9,739 nt of DNA. Source: Candidatus Heimdallarchaeota archaeon AB_125. GTDB lineage: Archaea > Asgardarchaeota > Heimdallarchaeia > Heimdallarchaeales > Heimdallarchaeaceae. This document shows, one piece after another, positions 1 to 6,317 of this stretch; the stretch's first letter is position 1; every line of letters begins with the position of its first letter. The position numbers and the translations under genes are program-made. The stretch is taken from NCBI GenBank assembly GCA_001940755.1, contig MEHH01000078.1, forward strand, positions 1 to 9,739, given 5' to 3'. The notes beneath the pieces were generated by a model. It was not told the origin of the DNA. It made no database searches and saw nothing but the letters and a program-made list of their open reading frames with translations.

Positions 1-487
1 CTTTAATTATGTGTGATATTTCCTCAATTGGGTTTTTTACTCCAGTTGAGGTTTCAGCATGAACCATTGCAATAAGACTATAGGAATTGTCCGATAATTT
101 CTCTTTTACTTTTTCAGGATCAATGGGTGTTCCCCATTCAAATTCCATAATGTCTACATCCGCACCTAAACGAGTAGCTACTTCATTCATACGTTTTCCA
201 AAAACTCCATTAATCAATATTAAGACCTTATCTCCTGGTTCAATCAAATTAACAAAACAGGTTTCCATACCAGCTGATCCAGTTCCTGATACTGGAATTG
301 TTAGTTTATTTTCAGTATTCAATAATTTTTGCAACAATACCTGAATCTGATCCATTATTTTAATAAAATGAGGATCTAGGTGACCCAAAGTGAAACGATT
401 AAGGGCTTTATACACTTCAGGGTGAACGCAAGAGGGTCCTGGTCCCATTAGCAAAATTTCATCAATATCGTCTAACAAATTTGTCAT
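1..487 (-). CDS. Class V aminotransferase (serine-pyruvate / alanine-glyoxylate type), N-terminal part, cut by window edge
   Basis: The first 162 codons of a PLP-dependent fold-type I aminotransferase are visible; the rest, including the catalytic lysine, lies beyond the left edge. The start reads MTNLLDDIDEILLMGPGPS, and the MGPGPS stretch followed by V-P-E-V is the usual opening of the AGXT/serine-pyruvate aminotransferase family. It continues with TLGHLDPHF, a G-T-G-S-A-G-M-E phosphate-binding segment, EPGDKVLILINGVFGKR and a later MVHAETSTG, all in family order. Members swap an amino group between alanine or serine and glyoxylate or pyruvate in the cytosol; the exact substrate cannot be told here. 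ATG 487 is chosen because an in-frame stop lies three codons upstream. A TATA-like element at 526-536 would give a leader of about 15 bases. There is no Shine-Dalgarno. The family is secure, the specificity is not. Confidence 0.9.
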   Translation of the reverse strand, partial: MTNLLDDIDEILLMGPGPSCVHPEVYKALNRFTLGHLDPHFIKIMDQIQVLLQKLLNTENKLTIPVSGTGSAGMETCFVNLIEPGDKVLILINGVFGKRMNEVATRLGADVDIMEFEWGTPIDPEKVKEKLSDNSYSLIAMVHAETSTGVKNPIEEISHIIK

Positions 488-525
488 GGTTTTTCACGCT
501 TCTGACTAATTTCAATGTCTTATTT

Positions 526-536
526 GATAATATACT
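526..536 (-). promoter_or_regulatory. TATA-like box for the aminotransferase gene
   Basis: On the minus strand this reads agtatattatc, centred about 44 bases before ATG 487. Archaeal transcription usually begins about 26 to 28 bases after the box centre, so a leader of roughly 15 bases is expected. The region is AT-rich, so a chance match is possible. Confidence 0.35.
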
Positions 537-594
537 GTGTTATTAAAAATCTATTTCAAGTTTCTTTCTGAATCTTCTAAATATCTTTGTATCT

Positions 595-1377
595 TTATTT
601 TAGTAATTTCAATACTTCTTCTGAGCAGATTATGTTCTGACTTTTACATAATTCAATATATTCTTTTTTTACTGTTTCTAGTTGTGGTACTTTAAATTCT
701 TTCAATTGACCAAATATCAATGGATTATTCATTGCAGCTCTTCCAATCATGACTCCAATGCAACCGATTTCTTTCATCTTCTCAACATCTATCTTTGTTT
801 GAATATCTCCATTAGCAACAATAGCTTTTCCTGTATTAACACATTCAGGGAAAACACTCCAATCTGCTTTCCTTTCATAAGACTCAGATCTATATCTCGC
901 ATGTACAATAAAGAAATCTGCATCATCTTTTTCAATTAATTTAAGATACACTTTTTCTCTTTTCTCAGTTTTATTTACTCCAAGACGCAACTTAACATTA
1001 ACATCATAACCATAATTCTTGATTAAATCAACCATTCTCTTAACCTTAGTTGGTCTTTTAATCATAGCGCTACCTATACCTTGTTTTACATAAGATTGTG
1101 ATGGACATCCAAGATTAAGATTAAATCCTTGAAAACCTTTTTCAGGTGTAAACTCTTTCAGAAAAATATCTAGTTTCTCCTCATCCTTCCCCATAATCTG
1201 AATCATTGTAGGAGTATCATCATAGAGCTTAATTCTCATTAAAGCAGATTTAGTTTTCTTGATTAATGTTTCAAATCTAATTTGTTCTGTAAAAGTAAGA
1301 TCTGCACCGTATTTATGGCAAATGTACCTAAAACTGGAATCAGTTATTTTTTCCATTGGTGCAAGCATATACTTCAT
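595..1377 (-). CDS. tRNA-dihydrouridine synthase (DUS family), short form
   Basis: This is a FMN-dependent enzyme that reduces uridine to dihydrouridine in tRNA with NAD(P)H, acting in the cytosol. The 260-residue protein shows the DUS TIM-barrel motifs in order: APMEKITDSSFR (6-17), FNLNLGCPS with catalytic Cys91 and then QGIGSAM (100-105), VKLRLG with Lys129, FIVHAR with His159, ANGDI (188-192) and GVMIGRAAMNNP (208-219) at the phosphate-binding end of the barrel. Bacterial DusA/B/C proteins are usually over 300 residues because a C-terminal helical tRNA-recognition domain follows the barrel. Here only about 40 residues remain, so that domain is absent or minimal. The TAA stop at 595 is clean, with no sign of a frameshift. 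It lies 47 bases behind the methyltransferase gene on the same strand, and a TTTAAA box inside that gap suggests its own promoter. The target uridine is unknown. Confidence 0.93.
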   Translation of the reverse strand: MKYMLAPMEKITDSSFRYICHKYGADLTFTEQIRFETLIKKTKSALMRIKLYDDTPTMIQIMGKDEEKLDIFLKEFTPEKGFQGFNLNLGCPSQSYVKQGIGSAMIKRPTKVKRMVDLIKNYGYDVNVKLRLGVNKTEKREKVYLKLIEKDDADFFIVHARYRSESYERKADWSVFPECVNTGKAIVANGDIQTKIDVEKMKEIGCIGVMIGRAAMNNPLIFGQLKEFKVPQLETVKKEYIELCKSQNIICSEEVLKLLK

Positions 1378-1402
1378 GATAGATTGTTGTTTTTTTTGGT
1401 CT

Positions 1403-1411
1403 CTTTAAACA
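1403..1411 (-). promoter_or_regulatory. TATA-like box for the dihydrouridine synthase gene
   Basis: Minus strand tgtttaaag, centred about 29 bases before ATG 1377. This is the spacing expected for a leaderless transcript. It sits in the 47-base gap behind the upstream methyltransferase stop, so the two genes need not be one transcript. No Shine-Dalgarno precedes ATG 1377; the leader is an A-tract. Confidence 0.45.
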
Positions 1412-1424
1412 TTTCTTGTCTAGA

Positions 1425-2225
1425 TTATTTAAAGAGAAAACCCACATTAGGACCTACATAATATTCTTTTCTTTTTGTTTTTTTGCAAAAATCATCAAAT
1501 GAGTTGTTCCAAACTATATCATCTGAAACAAGAATTCCTTTGTTCTTTAACGCGCCAAATACTGTTTCATATTCAAACATCATACATTCATAAGAATGAT
1601 CACTATCATGTAAGAAGAAATCTATTTCCTTTAATTCAGAGAGTAAGGGAGGTAATTTATCTTGACTCTTTCCCACAATTAGTGTCCATCTGTCACGTAG
1701 ATGTTGAGGAATTACCCATCCTGGTTGATGTCCTTCTGGAATCATTGCTCCTCCTTTACCTTCCCAAAAAGCTCCATTTTCATAATTTGTTCCAGCGATT
1801 TGTGGATAGTCTATTGAAACAAGTTTACCTTTTTTGTTTTTGTTCATAGCAAGAAGAATAAATGCGGTACTAATTCCATTGCAAACTCCAGTTTCAACCA
1901 GAATTTCTGGTTTAAGTTTCCTAACTAGACTATACATCCCTCTACAATCCTTATAGCTAATAGCCCCCCAGCGATAAGAATCCCATATACTTGTTCCTGA
2001 GTCAACCTGTTTTCGAAAAATCTTTCTCTTCTCTCTTAGATCATCAACAAGCCCAATTACTTCTGGTTCATGTAAGTATTTTTTCAATTCTTTTTTGCTT
2101 TTAAAAATAGTTTTCAAAGAATTATTTCTATTGAAATTTTTCTTGAATAAGTTTGAAAAATATTTGTAAATGAAGAAGGAAATTTGTTTCACACTTCTCG
2201 ATATTTCAGAAATATTATCATTCAT
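1425..2225 (-). CDS. Class I SAM-dependent methyltransferase, Methyltransf_24 / CmcI-like
   Basis: The 266-residue protein has a Rossmann-fold methyltransferase core from about residue 80 to the end. Motif I is EILVETGVCNGIST (107-120), with the E-x-G-x-x-x-G pattern that binds SAM. The acidic residue after strand 2 is Asp139 in VSIDYP. FFLHDSDHSYE (203-213) is the hallmark of the Methyltransf_24 and cephalosporin-hydroxylase/CmcI-like group, and GILVSDDIVWNN (230-241) is the next strand. Members methylate sugars, small molecules or lipids; the substrate is not readable. The first 50 residues are basic and partly hydrophobic (ISFFIYKYFSNLFKKNF, 15-31), which could be an amphipathic membrane-contacting helix; this is inference. 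The start is ATG 2225, about 30 bases behind a strong TATA box, with no Shine-Dalgarno. The neighbours are a PLP enzyme upstream and a tRNA enzyme downstream; no shared pathway is evident. Confidence 0.85.
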   Translation of the reverse strand: MNDNISEISRSVKQISFFIYKYFSNLFKKNFNRNNSLKTIFKSKKELKKYLHEPEVIGLVDDLREKRKIFRKQVDSGTSIWDSYRWGAISYKDCRGMYSLVRKLKPEILVETGVCNGISTAFILLAMNKNKKGKLVSIDYPQIAGTNYENGAFWEGKGGAMIPEGHQPGWVIPQHLRDRWTLIVGKSQDKLPPLLSELKEIDFFLHDSDHSYECMMFEYETVFGALKNKGILVSDDIVWNNSFDDFCKKTKRKEYYVGPNVGFLFK

Positions 2226-2250
2226 TACAAAAAGTTCTTACATAGTAGTC

Positions 2251-2260
2251 ATATATATTA
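2251..2260 (-). promoter_or_regulatory. Strong TATA box for the Methyltransf_24 gene
   Basis: Minus strand taatatatat, preceded by an A-rich stretch that could serve as a BRE, and centred about 30 bases before ATG 2225. This is one of the clearest promoters in the window and predicts a transcript starting at or within a few bases of the start codon. Confidence 0.55.
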
Positions 2261-2333
2261 TTTTTCTAGAAAAGTATAGTTCTTAGTTCTATTTTCTCCT
2301 TTTCTTTAGAAAAATCTTTAATTTCTTATTTAT

Positions 2334-3560
2334 TTATCCAGTTTCCTGGTGAATTAAGTCGTAGAATTCTTTTAATCTATCAGCTAAAAATCTTATTTCT
2401 CTCTTTTTCATATTAGGTGTAGATGGAATATATACAATTCCGTTATTGAATTTAACATCAATTTCTTTACCTTCATATTCATGATTAAACACTTTGTAGG
2501 TTGGATTTGTAATACAAGAGATGTCATACTCAGTTAAGAATTCAAGAAATTGATCTACTAGATGTTCTTCAATTTGTAGAGTGTTATAAACTGCTAAGCT
2601 GCTTTCACCTTTATACCATGGTATAAAGTACGCTATAGTTTCAGGATCTAAACATTCAATGAAATAGGAATATTTTCTTGCAAAGAGTTCTTCCATATCC
2701 TTGTAGTCATCAATATGCTGATACATAGATTTGAGAAGACCTTTTGAAGGCTTACTCATGTAGGTTGTTCTATCAAATCCTGGATTTTTTGCTCTGTAAG
2801 CTTTAGCAAATTCCAGCAAGCTAAATTTCTTGTTAAAGAATGTCACAACACGAAGTAACTCAATGAATATTGCTAAAAAGATTCGACTGTTATAGAACAG
2901 ATAGGTAGGTAACTTCTTCAACATATCCTTGAATCTTTTACCTGTTTTCTCTATTGGTAATTCTGCAATTAGTTTCATTGTACCCTTGATTAGATCTTCA
3001 TGCTGATTATCAATGTACATGAATCCACCTCCGAGAGCAATTGGTCTTTTGTCCATACCCATAGAATAGATTGGAATGTCAACTATCTCATGACTAGCAA
3101 GTAAATCCATTGTTGCTCCTTGAACTCTATCTTCGATAATGAAACAGTTATGTTTCTTCTTGAATTCTACAAACGGTGTTAAATCAATATCTTGTCCAAA
3201 ATAATGTGTAATTACAACTATATCACATTTCTTTAAGTCAGGTATTTTCTGAATTTCATTGAAATTTGTGTTTAATCTTATTATGTGTAGATTTTCTGGT
3301 TTTACGTACTTCTCTAAGATGTTTCTAAATGAAGTGTGTTGGATTGGAGTAGTAGCAACAACAAGATCCCTATTATCAAAATATTGTAAGCATACTTCAA
3401 ATAAAGATCTACAAGAATAGCCTAAAATCCTAGTATGTTTCTCATGCTCAATACTGAGTTTGAATTCTTTAGATGTTAAAAGATTAGTGAAATGTCTGCC
3501 AAACTCTAGAACATTAAGAGCTAAGTAATCTGGCGCAGCTTTGATAATTCGTCTAGCCAT
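2334..3560 (-). CDS. DegT/DnrJ/EryC1/StrS-like PLP-dependent enzyme with hydrophobic insert
   Basis: The 408-residue protein follows the fold-type I layout of the DegT sugar-aminotransferase group. CDIVVITHYFGQDIDLTPF (112-130) matches the usual H-x-x-G-x-x-x-D segment. CFIIEDRVQGA (139-149) carries Asp144, which would pair with the PLP ring nitrogen, and Gln147. IYSMGMDKRPIALGGG (164-179) places Lys171 where the family has its PLP-binding lysine, followed by the glycine-rich turn. The ring-binding segment has Arg-Val where E-D-A-A-Q is common, so it is a divergent member. Between about 212 and 243 there is a long hydrophobic and aromatic stretch, not typical of soluble sugar aminotransferases, that may touch a membrane or form a partner interface. 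The C-terminal part (about 315-400) resembles the small domain. It is divergent from a methyltransferase gene, 93 bases apart. The start is ATG 3560, with a TATA-like box 28 bases upstream. The substrate is unknown. Confidence 0.8.
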   Translation of the reverse strand: MARRIIKAAPDYLALNVLEFGRHFTNLLTSKEFKLSIEHEKHTRILGYSCRSLFEVCLQYFDNRDLVVATTPIQHTSFRNILEKYVKPENLHIIRLNTNFNEIQKIPDLKKCDIVVITHYFGQDIDLTPFVEFKKKHNCFIIEDRVQGATMDLLASHEIVDIPIYSMGMDKRPIALGGGFMYIDNQHEDLIKGTMKLIAELPIEKTGKRFKDMLKKLPTYLFYNSRIFLAIFIELLRVVTFFNKKFSLLEFAKAYRAKNPGFDRTTYMSKPSKGLLKSMYQHIDDYKDMEELFARKYSYFIECLDPETIAYFIPWYKGESSLAVYNTLQIEEHLVDQFLEFLTEYDISCITNPTYKVFNHEYEGKEIDVKFNNGIVYIPSTPNMKKREIRFLADRLKEFYDLIHQETG

Positions 3561-3583
3561 TCTACTTTAGGTCTTGTGCATGG

Positions 3584-3592
3584 ATTTAAAAG
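3584..3592 (-). promoter_or_regulatory. TATA-like box for the DegT-like gene
   Basis: Minus strand cttttaaat, centred about 28 bases before ATG 3560, fitting a leaderless transcript. It lies in the 93-base divergent region shared with the + strand methyltransferase. Confidence 0.45.
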
Positions 3593-3611
3593 AATAATGG
3601 TGATTCTGAAT

Positions 3612-3639
3612 CTTTATGAAATAATTTTTATTCTTATAA
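3612..3639 (+). promoter_or_regulatory. AT-rich promoter region for the Methyltransf_11 gene
   Basis: Three TATA-like stretches lie here: ctttatgaa around 3612-3620, attttta around 3624-3630 and cttataag at 3632-3639. The middle one, centred about 26 bases before ATG 3654, has the best spacing for a leaderless start. Which one is used cannot be decided by eye. Confidence 0.3.
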
Positions 3640-3653
3640 GTTAGTGGGATACT

Positions 3654-4253
3654 ATGAGTAATAAATCAAGATCTCAAAAACTCTTTCGAATATTATCTTT
3701 CATGGGTCAGCTCATTGTAAAAAGAATGAATACAATTTTGATTGAGGAAGTTCCTAAAGGAAAGATACTTGATGTTGGTGGAGGGGGAGAAGGAGTTATC
3801 GCTCAAGTTGGTAGAGAGAGAGTTACAGCTGTTGATAAATTTCAAAGTGAAATAAACGAAGCTAAGAATAAAGCTCCTGAAGCTACTTGGGTTCTAGCAG
3901 ACGCAAAAGAGCTGGAATATTCTGAGGAGTTCTTCGATAATGCTACATCATTTTTCAGTATTATGTATATGTCAAATGATGATAAAGCTGAAGTCTTTAA
4001 AGAAGTTAATCGAGTTTTGAAACCTAATGGGGAATTTTGGATATGGGATGCATCTATTTCTAAGGAAGAGGGAGTGTTCGTCTTTAAAATAAAAGCAATT
4101 TTACCAAACAAGAAAGTTGTTAGAACTGCATATGGTGTTTCATCTAAAAAACAAACAGTAAATGATGTTGTAGATCTACTTGAAAGTAGTGGATTCAAAG
4201 TAGAAGTTGTAGAAGATAAAAAGAACTGGTATTTTTTGAAAGCAAAGAAGTGA
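3654..4253 (+). CDS. Class I SAM-dependent methyltransferase (Methyltransf_11 type)
   Basis: The protein is 199 residues, a complete small Rossmann-fold methyltransferase. KILDVGGGGEGV (37-48) is the SAM-binding motif I. TAVDKF with Asp61 is the acidic strand-2 residue that would hold the ribose. VLADAKELEYSEEFFDNAT (80-98) gives the adenine-side Asp83 and motif IV. FKEVNRVLKPNGEFWIWD (115-132) is the typical post-motif helix and strand 5. The first 35 residues are basic with a hydrophobic stretch (LFRILSFMGQLIVKRM), perhaps a substrate cap. Methyltransf_11 members act on many small molecules, quinones and lipids, and the target is not readable. The gene is divergent from the DegT-like gene, so co-regulation in a shared modification route is possible but unproven. 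ATG 3654 is the first ATG after the promoter region, with no clear Shine-Dalgarno. Confidence 0.87.
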   Translation: MSNKSRSQKLFRILSFMGQLIVKRMNTILIEEVPKGKILDVGGGGEGVIAQVGRERVTAVDKFQSEINEAKNKAPEATWVLADAKELEYSEEFFDNATSFFSIMYMSNDDKAEVFKEVNRVLKPNGEFWIWDASISKEEGVFVFKIKAILPNKKVVRTAYGVSSKKQTVNDVVDLLESSGFKVEVVEDKKNWYFLKAKK

Positions 4254-4310
4254 TTCTATCTGCATAAAGTTAAGTAGAGATAATTCGCCTTTAATGAAAG
4301 ATATTTAATC

Positions 4311-4325
4311 TATTATTTATTTTAT
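4311..4325 (+). promoter_or_regulatory. TATA-like region for the TPR-longin gene
   Basis: The stretch tattatttattttatc is centred near 4318. A start of transcription 26 to 30 bases on falls at about 4344-4348, just before the point (4358) from which TPR-like sequence can be read in frame. It is far (about 170 bases) from ATG 4490, which argues that translation is meant to begin upstream of that ATG. Confidence 0.35.
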
Positions 4326-4342
4326 CAATGTAACCGCAAAAT

Positions 4343-4489
4343 GTGAGAGTGTTGTAATTTACCACCAACGATACAGAACTAAAGAAAATAGACTCCTTAG
4401 TAAATTCGTATAGATATAAGGAAGCCTTAGATGAAATTACAAAGTTAGAGGAGACTCCCACCATTTCTGAAGAAGCTTTTGCAGAGCTA
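4343..4489 (+). other. Upstream in-frame coding extension of the TPR gene, without a normal start codon
   Basis: In the frame of ATG 4490, an open stretch runs from 4358 with no ATG, GTG or TTG. It encodes TTNDTELKKIDSLVNSYR, then YKEALDEITKLEE and more up to the ATG: a helix-turn-helix pattern completing the first TPR, with the Y-x-E-A-L consensus. Just upstream are in-frame GTG 4343, GTG 4349 and TTG 4352, followed at once by TAA 4355-4357. The natural start would be expected around 4343-4361, which agrees with the TATA position. A point mutation, a base-call error, a rare start codon or stop-codon readthrough would all explain this. That these 44 codons are coding is fairly sure; how they are translated is not. 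Confidence 0.6.
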
Positions 4490-6289
4490 ATGTACCGTAA
4501 ATCATTCATTCTTACTCATCTAGGTTATTTTGATGATAGCATCTCTCATGCTCAACATACACTAAATCTCTTTGGTGGAAAGCTAATTTCCTTTACACAA
4601 AAATTCGATCTCTACTTCGTAATAATTGAATCTCTCTGGAGATTAGGTAAATTTGAAGAAAGCCTTCTGATGATTGAAAGAGTAGAAAACATTGCTAGAA
4701 ATGAGATTATTGGTGAAGAAACTACTGTTATGAAAGAAATTAATGCACAATTTCAATTCCATAAGAGTTGTATTTATTGTTTCACAGACTTAAGCAGATC
4801 AGTAGAATTTGTTGATAACAGCATAAAACTATCAAAGGAAATTGAGAATGATGTACTATATGCAAGAAGTCTCTTTCGTAAAGGAAAGATTCTTACATAT
4901 CAAGGAATTCTAGATGAATCCCTTGAGATCATAAATGAGAGTCTAGAAATTGGTAGAAAATTAAATGATCATAGTATAATGGCTAATTCATTAGTTGCTA
5001 TTGGAGAAATTCACAGATTAAAAGGTGATTTTGATCAAGCATTACAGTTCTTTGATACAGCTTTAGTTCTCTATCAGGAAATAGGTAATAACTATGGTAT
5101 GGCTATAACATACAATAATCTCGGCATTGTTTACTATAGTCAAGGAGATTTTGATAATTCCTTTGAATTCTTCACCAAAAGTCTAGAAAGAGCTCTTGAA
5201 ATAAATTTCAACTTCACTGTTGTTGAGTCTCTCTATTACTTGATTAATATATTATTAAGTAGAGATAATTTGTTCGAAGCGAAAGAACATCTTGATATTT
5301 CTAGAAATGCCTCAAAAGATCAACAAGAAACTATGATTTATTATTATACACAACTCTCTGAAGCAGTATACAATCGAAAAGCAAATAGATTCACAAGTCT
5401 GGGTAAAGCTCAAGAAATTCTAGTAAATATAATTGAAAAGAACCTTGTCTATCAAGAAATAAATATTCATGCAATGCTGAATTTATGTGAAATCTTACTT
5501 CATGAACTAAGGTTTACCAATAATCATGAAATCCTACAAGACTTGGAAGTAATATCTGATAAATTATTGGAAATAGCAAAAGAACAAATATCTAGGTCAC
5601 TTTTAGCAGAGGTTTATTGGTTAAAGGGTAGACTTGCTCTAATTGATGCAGATATAGATAAAGCAACAGGTTTCCTTTCTCAAGCTCAAATTATAGCTGA
5701 GGACCAGAAATTAGAAAACCTAGCTAGGAAAATCTCAAGTGATCATGATGCCATTTTAACAGAATATGCAAGTTGGAAAAACATTATTGAGGAAAATGCA
5801 AGCCTTGCAGATAGAATAAAAGCTTCACAAGTAGATAAACTAGTACTAAATATGATAAATAGGGCTACATTTGATTTAGAAGAGATAGAAAATGATGCTC
5901 CAGTAATGTTAATGATTCTAGATGAAAATGGAATACCTTTCTTCTCCTATCAATTTGGTGATGAAGATCAAGTTAATCAAGTTATATTCTCTGGATTCTT
6001 GACAGCAATTAACAATATCATTCAAGAAGTATTTTCTACTGAAGGATCACTAAGGAGAATTGAACATCAAAATTATCTTCTTATTTTCAGTCAAATTGAG
6101 AATGTAATTATCTGCTATGCCTTCAAAGGATCTTCTTATTCAGCTAGTAAGAAGGTAGAGGCTTTTAGAAGTAGATTAGTGTCTTCACCAATTTGGTTAG
6201 ACTTTCCTCATATGGTTAAGACAGGAAGATCTTTAGAAGATGACAAATTTAAACGTCTCGAAAATTGGGCAGATGAGATATTTACTTGA
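4490..6289 (+). CDS. TPR-repeat protein with C-terminal longin/roadblock-like domain
   Basis: The protein is 599 residues from ATG 4490 and probably about 44 longer (see the upstream extension). Residues 1 to about 420 are an array of TPR helical hairpins. The clearest are around 125-160 (ARSLFRKGKILTYQG then LDESLEIINESLEI), 165-200 (VAIGEIHRLKGDFDQALQFF) and 205-240 (ITYNNLGIVYYSQGDFDNSF), with the canonical small-large-Gly and A/S positions; flanking units are degenerate. From about 455 to 575 a different, mixed alpha/beta domain follows. It has MLMILDENGIPFFSYQF, then FLTAINNIIQEVF, NYLLIFSQIENVIICYAFKG and a closing helix. This order resembles the longin/roadblock-like domains common in Asgard archaea, which in eukaryotes contact small GTPases. 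A role as a cytosolic scaffold or GTPase-associated adaptor is inference. There is no signal peptide or membrane segment. The gene ends tail to tail, 28 bases from the next gene. Confidence 0.88.
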   Translation: MYRKSFILTHLGYFDDSISHAQHTLNLFGGKLISFTQKFDLYFVIIESLWRLGKFEESLLMIERVENIARNEIIGEETTVMKEINAQFQFHKSCIYCFTDLSRSVEFVDNSIKLSKEIENDVLYARSLFRKGKILTYQGILDESLEIINESLEIGRKLNDHSIMANSLVAIGEIHRLKGDFDQALQFFDTALVLYQEIGNNYGMAITYNNLGIVYYSQGDFDNSFEFFTKSLERALEINFNFTVVESLYYLINILLSRDNLFEAKEHLDISRNASKDQQETMIYYYTQLSEAVYNRKANRFTSLGKAQEILVNIIEKNLVYQEINIHAMLNLCEILLHELRFTNNHEILQDLEVISDKLLEIAKEQISRSLLAEVYWLKGRLALIDADIDKATGFLSQAQIIAEDQKLENLARKISSDHDAILTEYASWKNIIEENASLADRIKASQVDKLVLNMINRATFDLEEIENDAPVMLMILDENGIPFFSYQFGDEDQVNQVIFSGFLTAINNIIQEVFSTEGSLRRIEHQNYLLIFSQIENVIICYAFKGSSYSASKKVEAFRSRLVSSPIWLDFPHMVKTGRSLEDDKFKRLENWADEIFT

Positions 6290-6317
6290 AGTCAATAATA
6301 ATTTTTCTTAAAATAGT

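Noticed and set aside
87..344. Open frame on + strand
   Set aside because: Lies inside and antisense to the well-matched aminotransferase; its sequence has no family pattern.
682..939. Open frame on + strand
   Set aside because: Antisense shadow of the dihydrouridine synthase, rich in Ser, Asn and Phe from AT-rich codons.
1388..1397. T-run on + strand as a terminator
   Set aside because: No + strand gene ends there; on the coding strand it is an A-tract in the leader of the dihydrouridine synthase gene.
1475..1849. Open frame on + strand
   Set aside because: Antisense to the Methyltransf_24 gene; no promoter and no recognisable pattern.
3842..4198. Open frame on - strand
   Set aside because: Antisense to the Methyltransf_11 gene, whose motifs are clear.
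4291..4509. Open frame on - strand in the gap before the TPR gene
   Set aside because: It covers the TPR promoter and the upstream TPR codons on the other strand, and the + strand reading is the one with a family pattern.
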